A stretch of 64,000 nucleotides of DNA. It comes from Kluyveromyces lactis. Its lineage: Eukaryota > Ascomycota > Saccharomycetes > Saccharomycetales > Saccharomycetaceae. Made by a program: the position numbers and the translations under genes. Shown in pieces: positions 58,569 through 64,000 of the stretch. The first letter of the stretch is position 1; every line of letters starts with the position of its first letter. The DNA lies in the NCBI RefSeq assembly GCF_000002515.2, contig NC_006042.1, positions 868,001-932,000 on the forward strand. The letters run 5' to 3'. Under the pieces are notes generated by a model. That model was not told where the DNA came from and ran no database searches. It worked only from the letters and a program-made list of their open reading frames with translations.

Positions 58569-60062
58569 ATGACTCAAGGTGTTGCTAAGGATTTTTCACA
58601 CTTGTACAGTGATGAGACTAAAAGTCGTATGCCTTCTCAATTGAAGTCAATTATACATTATTTCAATGATCCAAACTTGATCTTTTTGGGTGGTGGTTTA
58701 CCAATGTCTGATTACTTCCCATGGGATAACTTGACTGTGGAATCTCCTCTACCACCTTTCTCCAACGGTATCGGTGCCAAACCATCTGGGGATGATGCCG
58801 ATACTTGTCAGATTCATATCACCAAGAACTTAGAGGAATCTCAAAAGGGTGTCGATATTCCATTGTCAAGATCTTTGCAATATGGTTACTCTCAAGGTCA
58901 ACCTGAAATCACGAAGTTCTTCAAAGAGCACCATTCTTTGATTCATGACATGAAGTACGAGAATTGGGATGTGTTGGCTACCATTGGTAACACCGGTGCC
59001 TGGGAATCCGTCTTAAGAATTTTCTGTAACAGAGGTGACACTATTCTTGCTGAACAGTTCGCTTTCTCATCTTCTATTAGCGCTGCGGAGGCTCAAGGTG
59101 TCAACGTGTTCCCTATTCCATTAGATGAACACGGTATCATTCCAAGCAAGCTAGAGACTATCTTGGATAACTGGACCGAGGGTGCCGCTAAGCCAAAATT
59201 ATTATACACTGTTCCAACTGGTCAAAACCCAACTGGTTCATCTTTATCCTTCGATAGGAAAGAAGAAATCTATCGTATTGCCCAAAAGCACGATTTCATT
59301 ATCATTGAAGATGAACCATACTACTTCTTGCAAATGGAAAAATACGAAAAAGATCCGGCAAACAGGGTTGTCAAATCCTACGCTGATCATAAAGAGTTCA
59401 TTCAAAACTTGGAAAAATCTTTCGTCTCTATTGACACCGAGGGACGTGTATTAAGATTGGACTCTTTGTCCAAGGTCCTAGCTCCAGGTACAAGATTCGG
59501 TTGGATCGTTGGTGCCAAAGACATCTTGGCCCGTATCTTAAGTTTACAAGAAATGACCATCCAAGCTCCTGCTGGTTTCACTCAATCGATCATCGCTGGT
59601 ACCATGAACCGCTGGGGTCAAGAAGGATACTTGGACTGGTTGATCGGTTTGAGACACGAATACACCAAGAAGCGTGACTGTTGTATTGATGCATTGTACA
59701 AATACCTACCACAAGTCGATTACATCAAGATTAATCCACCAATCGCTGGTATGTTCTTTACTGTCAACATTGACGCTTCCAAGCATCCCGAATTTGCAAC
59801 CAAGTACGGGTCAGATCCTGAAAAAGTTGAAAAGGCTATCTTTGACAGGTCCATCGCTTCAGGTGTATTGGTCGTTCCTGGTAACTGGTTCAAGTCTCAA
59901 GGCCAAACCACTCCACCTCAGCCAGAAGCTTCTTTCAAATCCGAAAAACCTAACGAAATATTCTTTAGAGGTACTTACGCTGCTGTTCCATTGGATAAGA
60001 TGACTGTCGGTTTGCACAGATTTGGAGATGGTTTGTACGAAGAGTTTCAATTAACCAAATAA
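58569..60062 (+). CDS. ARO8: Aromatic aminotransferase I
   Basis: The 497-residue protein is a fold-type I PLP aminotransferase close to S. cerevisiae Aro8 (500). It has the N-terminal [49 protein letters not shown] (the PLP-contacting region), [13 protein letters not shown], and the Schiff-base Lys302 in [16 protein letters not shown]. It transfers amino groups among phenylalanine, tyrosine, tryptophan and 2-oxoglutarate, and also acts on methionine and alpha-aminoadipate. It is cytosolic. The sequence is clearly Aro8-like rather than Aro9-like. The upstream CCG arrays and Gcn4 site suggest control both by amino-acid starvation and by aromatic induction, unlike S. cerevisiae ARO8, which is not a known Aro80 target. 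Confidence 0.96.
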   Translation: MTQGVAKDFSHLYSDETKSRMPSQLKSIIHYFNDPNLIFLGGGLPMSDYFPWDNLTVESPLPPFSNGIGAKPSGDDADTCQIHITKNLEESQKGVDIPLSRSLQYGYSQGQPEITKFFKEHHSLIHDMKYENWDVLATIGNTGAWESVLRIFCNRGDTILAEQFAFSSSISAAEAQGVNVFPIPLDEHGIIPSKLETILDNWTEGAAKPKLLYTVPTGQNPTGSSLSFDRKEEIYRIAQKHDFIIIEDEPYYFLQMEKYEKDPANRVVKSYADHKEFIQNLEKSFVSIDTEGRVLRLDSLSKVLAPGTRFGWIVGAKDILARILSLQEMTIQAPAGFTQSIIAGTMNRWGQEGYLDWLIGLRHEYTKKRDCCIDALYKYLPQVDYIKINPPIAGMFFTVNIDASKHPEFATKYGSDPEKVEKAIFDRSIASGVLVVPGNWFKSQGQTTPPQPEASFKSEKPNEIFFRGTYAAVPLDKMTVGLHRFGDGLYEEFQLTK

Positions 60063-60690
60063 ATACTTTAGTCTTAGTACATAATGCCGAATCGTTGCTA
60101 CGAATACATCCTGATAAATTGATTACCCTTGTAAGTATTCCCATTTCTTCAACATCATGTAATAAAAGCACTTACTGAATAACAAACCGCCATGCTCACC
60201 AGTTTATCTTTCCTTTGTAAACTTGCACATTTTACTATCAATGCTCTTATGATATTGGTTTAACAAATAGAAAATCGTGAAAATTGTGAAAATATATCTG
60301 GTATCAGAAAGACATTAGATGTTGGATAAATCAACTGTATATATAAAACGTAGATGAAAGATGTATGTATACACCGCAAACTGTAGTAAACGTAGTTCAA
60401 ATGAGTCGAACTTTATGGAAGATTACGGTTTGCTTGAATCGAATTAAATTAAGATAAATGGAGGAAAAAGCCAATACTTGAAAGAGTTTCATGTACTGAG
60501 CGATGAGAGACTGAAATATAACAAAGTGTTCAATCAAAGACCAAATTACCTGGGAAAAGGCAACTAATTACTTCATTTTCAGGGTATGAGAGATTGTAAC
60601 CCACTACATTTGCAAAAGGAGAATATTTCACAGAAGGGGAGGAATGGAAGTCTCTCAAGGCCAGTTTTAACACCCAGCGCCAGCAGTACT
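60063..60690. other. Convergent 3' intergenic region ARO8 / JEN1
   Basis: This 628 bp between two stop codons is AT-rich with TATATA and similar 3'-end signals. No gene or site is recognised. Confidence 0.45.
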
Positions 60691-62277
60691 TTATACTCTT
60701 TCCTTATGTTGAATTTCTTGCTTGAAATTTAGATCCGAAACTGGTCCAGCCGCGACAATTTCTTCGAATGATATGTTATTTTGAGATTCTTCATCGTCTT
60801 GTTCTGTACCCGTAGTGGATAATCTCAACTCACCGCCCTTGTTCTCTGGGCCCAAAACGGTTACGATCAACAAGTAAGCGAACACGCATCCCATGAAGAT
60901 ACACATCACCTTACCATAATCATAAGCGTCCTCTCTACCTTCAAGTGGGAATCTTTCACCAATGGAGGCTTCGATAGTTGAGGAGGCACTAGATATCATA
61001 TTACCCAATTGGTAAGCAACACCAGTGATCAAAGCTCTGAACTCCGTTGGGGCTAATTCCGTCAAATGAATTGGGACAATACCCCAAGCACCTTGGACGA
61101 AGAATTGTAAGAAGAAGACTGAAGCATTAATTCCAGATTTATTAGCAACAAAACCCCATGGGTATAACATAGCACCACCGCCAATACAACATACAATGAT
61201 AGAGAATCTACGACCAAAGAAAGAGGAGGCATGGGCAACAATGATACCACCAGCGATGGCACCAAGGTTTGCAACAGAGTTTGTAACAGTTGATGCATCA
61301 GCGGAGAATTGGTATTGAGAAGTCAACATTGTTGGGAAAAGATCTTGAGAACCATGGGAGGAGAAGTTGAAACCTGCCATTAAAAGAACCAAGTAAATCA
61401 TACTTAGCCAATATTGAGAACAGGCAAGCTTAGCATTCTTCCAGAATTGAGACTTCCCATCGTTTTCTAATTTTTCCAAACGGACTCTTTCGACATAGTG
61501 TTGGGATTCAGGTAACATCAACCTCCAAGCAATGAAAAGCACTGGGGGCCCGGCACTGAACCAGAATATAGCTCTCCAACCATGTGGAGAATTATCAACA
61601 ATAGCTCTTTGGAACACGACACCTAATAAATAACCGAAAGCATAACCTTCTTGGAATATACCAGAAAGGATGGACTTAGCCTTGTTTGGAGCATTTTCCA
61701 AGGCAGTGGCAGAAGCAACACCAAATACAGATCCCATAATGATACCAAAGATAGCTCTACACCCCAAGAAAGCAGAGAAAGAATTAACGAACCCTGTACC
61801 GATTTGAATAACGATAATGAGAGCCATAGTTAAAACAAATGAGTATTTTCTACCATATCTGTCACCCAAATAACCAAAGATAAGAGCACCGATGACCCTT
61901 AATAGCAACACCAAAGTAATGGCATGAGAAATATCTTTTACAGGTCTGTCTAGATCCTTGGCCAAATTTGTCATGTTCAATGAAACGGCAAAGAAATCTA
62001 ACGCATCCCAAGTCCATGCTAAGAACCCAACGATAAAGTATTGTGTTTGCAACCAGTTCATCGAACGTAAGGCAGGGAAAGGATTTATAGGGTATTCTTT
62101 CCTTGCTTCTCTAATCGATGCTTTTGTTGGGAACAAAGTAGGTATTCTTGTAGCCAAATATTTCTTAGCATCACTCCATGTGATCCTAGATTGCGGTTTC
62201 AAATATGTGATTCTACCTTCTGCTTTTTCAAGTGAAGCGATGGATTCATCGCGAGACACTATTGATTCTGCAGCCAT
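60691..62277 (-). CDS. JEN1: Monocarboxylate/proton symporter Jen1
   Basis: The 528-residue transporter of the sialate:H+ symporter branch of the MFS has 12 predicted helices. Its cytosolic N-terminus (about 80 residues) and C-terminus (about 55) are shorter than in S. cerevisiae Jen1 (616). The family signature NXX(S/T)HX(S/T)QDXXXT is present as NFSSHGSQDLFPT. Other conserved parts are FLAWTWDALDFFAVSL and GYLGDRYGRKYSFVL. Jen1 imports lactate, pyruvate and acetate with protons at the plasma membrane. In S. cerevisiae it is glucose-repressed through Mig1, induced by Cat8 and Adr1, and removed by Rsp5 ubiquitination. Lysines in the tails here are candidate ubiquitination sites. Strong codon bias suggests high expression. 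Long upstream non-coding DNA fits complex regulation. Confidence 0.95.
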   Translation of the reverse strand: MAAESIVSRDESIASLEKAEGRITYLKPQSRITWSDAKKYLATRIPTLFPTKASIREARKEYPINPFPALRSMNWLQTQYFIVGFLAWTWDALDFFAVSLNMTNLAKDLDRPVKDISHAITLVLLLRVIGALIFGYLGDRYGRKYSFVLTMALIIVIQIGTGFVNSFSAFLGCRAIFGIIMGSVFGVASATALENAPNKAKSILSGIFQEGYAFGYLLGVVFQRAIVDNSPHGWRAIFWFSAGPPVLFIAWRLMLPESQHYVERVRLEKLENDGKSQFWKNAKLACSQYWLSMIYLVLLMAGFNFSSHGSQDLFPTMLTSQYQFSADASTVTNSVANLGAIAGGIIVAHASSFFGRRFSIIVCCIGGGAMLYPWGFVANKSGINASVFFLQFFVQGAWGIVPIHLTELAPTEFRALITGVAYQLGNMISSASSTIEASIGERFPLEGREDAYDYGKVMCIFMGCVFAYLLIVTVLGPENKGGELRLSTTGTEQDDEESQNNISFEEIVAAGPVSDLNFKQEIQHKERV

Positions 62278-64000
62278 GGTTATATTTTTTTTTTGATGTC
62301 GAAGTCTGTGAGTTTCTTCTTGTTATCTAGTTCTATATCCATCAAAGGTTTAACCCAACGTGAAAGCTCGAAACCTGAACCGCTGCGATTAAGATTTAAA
62401 TATCATTGCCCTTATATATAAACATATTCAAATGAGTCTTTCCACGTTCGATGTAAGAATGACGCGAGGATAAAATGAGATGAGGCAATGCCTACTTGAA
62501 TTCCTCTTCCCCGCTACTTGACATTAAACATTCCAATCTACTTCTCCAAATTGAAAACACTACAAGTTCTACATATGCTACTAGCGATCGCTGCATCCGG
62601 TTGTGGAATTATCAACCTAATAACCAGCCCAACAATTACTAGTTCCATGTTGAAGCAAATACTCCATATGGTTTGTTACAATAAAGCAAGGTACTATCTA
62701 GGTCAGGCAAGAAAAAGAAGACCATAAGTTACGGCCCAAAGGTAAAACTAGATCAGTAAGATCAATTGAGGAAACAAGAAGGGAAATAATACGAGATTAC
62801 CAACTGCATCTGGTCAGCAAATACCTTCATCAGGTAAAATATGCAATGTCAGTTTTCCCTTGTTCCAGTTGAGAACGAACGGCATTCTAAGAAAGAAAAA
62901 AAGAAAAAAAGCTAAACACAACGCAATAAGCCATACATACTCACAATCCCGAAGCTATCCGATAAGTTCAGATTACTTCTGCCAATTGCATCATTGATCA
63001 GAACCCTGTTGCTCCATCCCTAATCTCTCCTCAGCTTACTCACACTGATGAGACTGTTCAAACGCTTTTTTCAGCGACGCTAAAAGATTAGAATTGTTTG
63101 AAAAAGAAAAACCAAAAAAGCAGAAATTATGGACCGGCTAATAGCTATTTGTCCTACAAGGCCAGGTAGGAAACACAATAGCTTATCACTCGATGAGATG
63201 CGGCCGAGAAGAAGATCTAGAGCCTAGTCTTTGTCTTTTCTTCTCCGATGTTAAGACTCAGAAAATATTCACAAACCTAGACTTAGTCTTCATATATTGC
63301 AGACATATTGCAAACGCACTCTACCTTGCTTTCTGTGGTGAACTGAAATTTTGATCATGACGCTTTTTCCTGATTTTTATTAAGGTTCGTAAGAGTTTTG
63401 ATTGAGCTCAATCAAGATGTGGTCGGAAACATGGGACATCCGGGTAACAAATGTGGTTCTAGTGGTTTTATTGTGACCCGCCCCAGTTTACTTTTGGGCT
63501 CCCCGGGTGTTACTCCATAGCAACCGCCATCTCGAGAGAGCACCAGTGCCTCACAAGAAATTCTGAGATGAGGGTAACACTAACCAATGGCGGGATGATA
63601 CTTGATTGGGTATGTCCCGAACTTAGTTGCCGTTACGAGAAGCAGTATGGAGGTAACTTTGAAACGTTTATCAAAATGAAGTGTTCTTGCGATTGTTGCA
63701 GTTGAATCTTCCGTATAGATGTATGTGCGGACATGAATGTTTATTGTGGGGTACAAATGGCTAATAGAAAGGTAAACTACAACCACAAACCACAGGTAAG
63801 CATATCATATATGCGACTAGGTCTATGCTATCTCTCGTGCGGATAACACTGTTTGCTAATTGAGAATGTATTGTATAAAAGTGATTAATGAATTTATATA
63901 GTGATAAAGTCAAGTATTGTTTAGTAGTGTATTATAAGGGTAAACCTCTGGCGGGGATTTGAGGAGGTTCTAAAAAATAGGAGGAAAATCAGTTGGTCAA
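62278..64000. other. JEN1 upstream region to window end
   Basis: No gene is supported in this 1.72 kb. A Reb1-type CGGGTAA lies at 63441-63447. Mig1-like CCCCAG and CCCCGG strings lie near 63480-63505, and two partial matches to the Cat8 carbon-source response element near 63420. These would fit carbon-regulated JEN1, but they lie over 1.1 kb upstream and may belong to a gene beyond the window. Confidence 0.45.
63441..63447 (+). promoter_or_regulatory. Reb1-type site CGGGTAA
   Basis: This is an exact match to the Reb1 core, about 1.16 kb upstream of the JEN1 start. It is near the Mig1-like strings at 63480-63505. Confidence 0.35.

Noticed and set aside
62518-62727. 69-codon frame upstream of JEN1
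   Set aside because: Short, no homology recognised, composition typical of promoter DNA.
1-64000. Retrotransposon, LTR or DNA transposon remnants
   Set aside because: No reverse transcriptase, integrase or transposase-like frame and no long terminal repeats were noticed in any intergenic region.

Overview
This is a chromosomal segment of a budding yeast (Saccharomycetaceae). Genes are compact, nearly all intron-free and closely spaced. Protein sequences are close to Saccharomyces cerevisiae, non-coding DNA is AT-rich, and a tRNA-Pro(UGG) gene carries a yeast-type intron. From about 7 to 38 kb the genes match, in order and orientation, an interleaving of two S. cerevisiae regions. One is the chromosome VII set SCS3-MET13-MON1-RPS2-NAB2 (YGL126W to YGL122C). 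The other is the chromosome II set YBR220C-PDB1-TDP1-YBR225W-MCX1-SLX1-ROT2-OM14 (YBR220C to YBR230C). This is the arrangement expected of a lineage that did not undergo the whole-genome duplication. A Zygosaccharomyces/Torulaspora-type yeast is plausible, but that placement is inference.

Layout. 0-3.3 kb: a truncated Dal5-family permease resembling SOA1, and an Atg22-family vacuolar transporter. 4.9-8.3 kb: HSP60, tRNA-Pro and SCS3. 8.3-10.7 kb: a YRR1/PDR8-type zinc-cluster regulator whose reading frame is broken near its 3' end by a 4-bp tandem duplication. 12-18.4 kb: an acetyl-CoA transporter homologue (YBR220C), PDB1 and TDP1. 19.3-29.8 kb: MET13, a YBR225W-like protein, MCX1, SLX1 and ROT2. 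30.4-38.1 kb: a GATA-factor gene overlapping MON1 tail-to-tail, then OM14, RPS2 and NAB2. 38.6-57.3 kb: an unrecognised helical protein, SPT16, CHC1, POX1, CHO1, an unrecognised 204-residue protein and KEX1. 58.6-62.3 kb: ARO8 and JEN1. The last 1.7 kb is non-coding as far as I can see.

The genes are mostly housekeeping and do not form a functional cluster. Themes are mitochondria (HSP60, PDB1, MCX1, OM14), ER and membrane lipids (SCS3, CHO1, ROT2), trafficking (MON1, CHC1, KEX1), chromatin and DNA repair (SPT16, TDP1, SLX1), carbon and amino-acid metabolism (PDB1, POX1, JEN1, MET13, ARO8), and transport.

I found no retroelement, DNA transposon, CRISPR array or clearly new multi-gene system. 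The most interesting signals are regulatory or evolutionary. Upstream of ARO8 there is an exact 10-bp-period CCG array that fits the Aro80 binding pattern. Paired E-boxes with an identical 18-bp offset occur in two unrelated intergenic regions. The zinc-cluster gene has its duplication-type frameshift, and the two convergent coding regions GATA and MON1 overlap.
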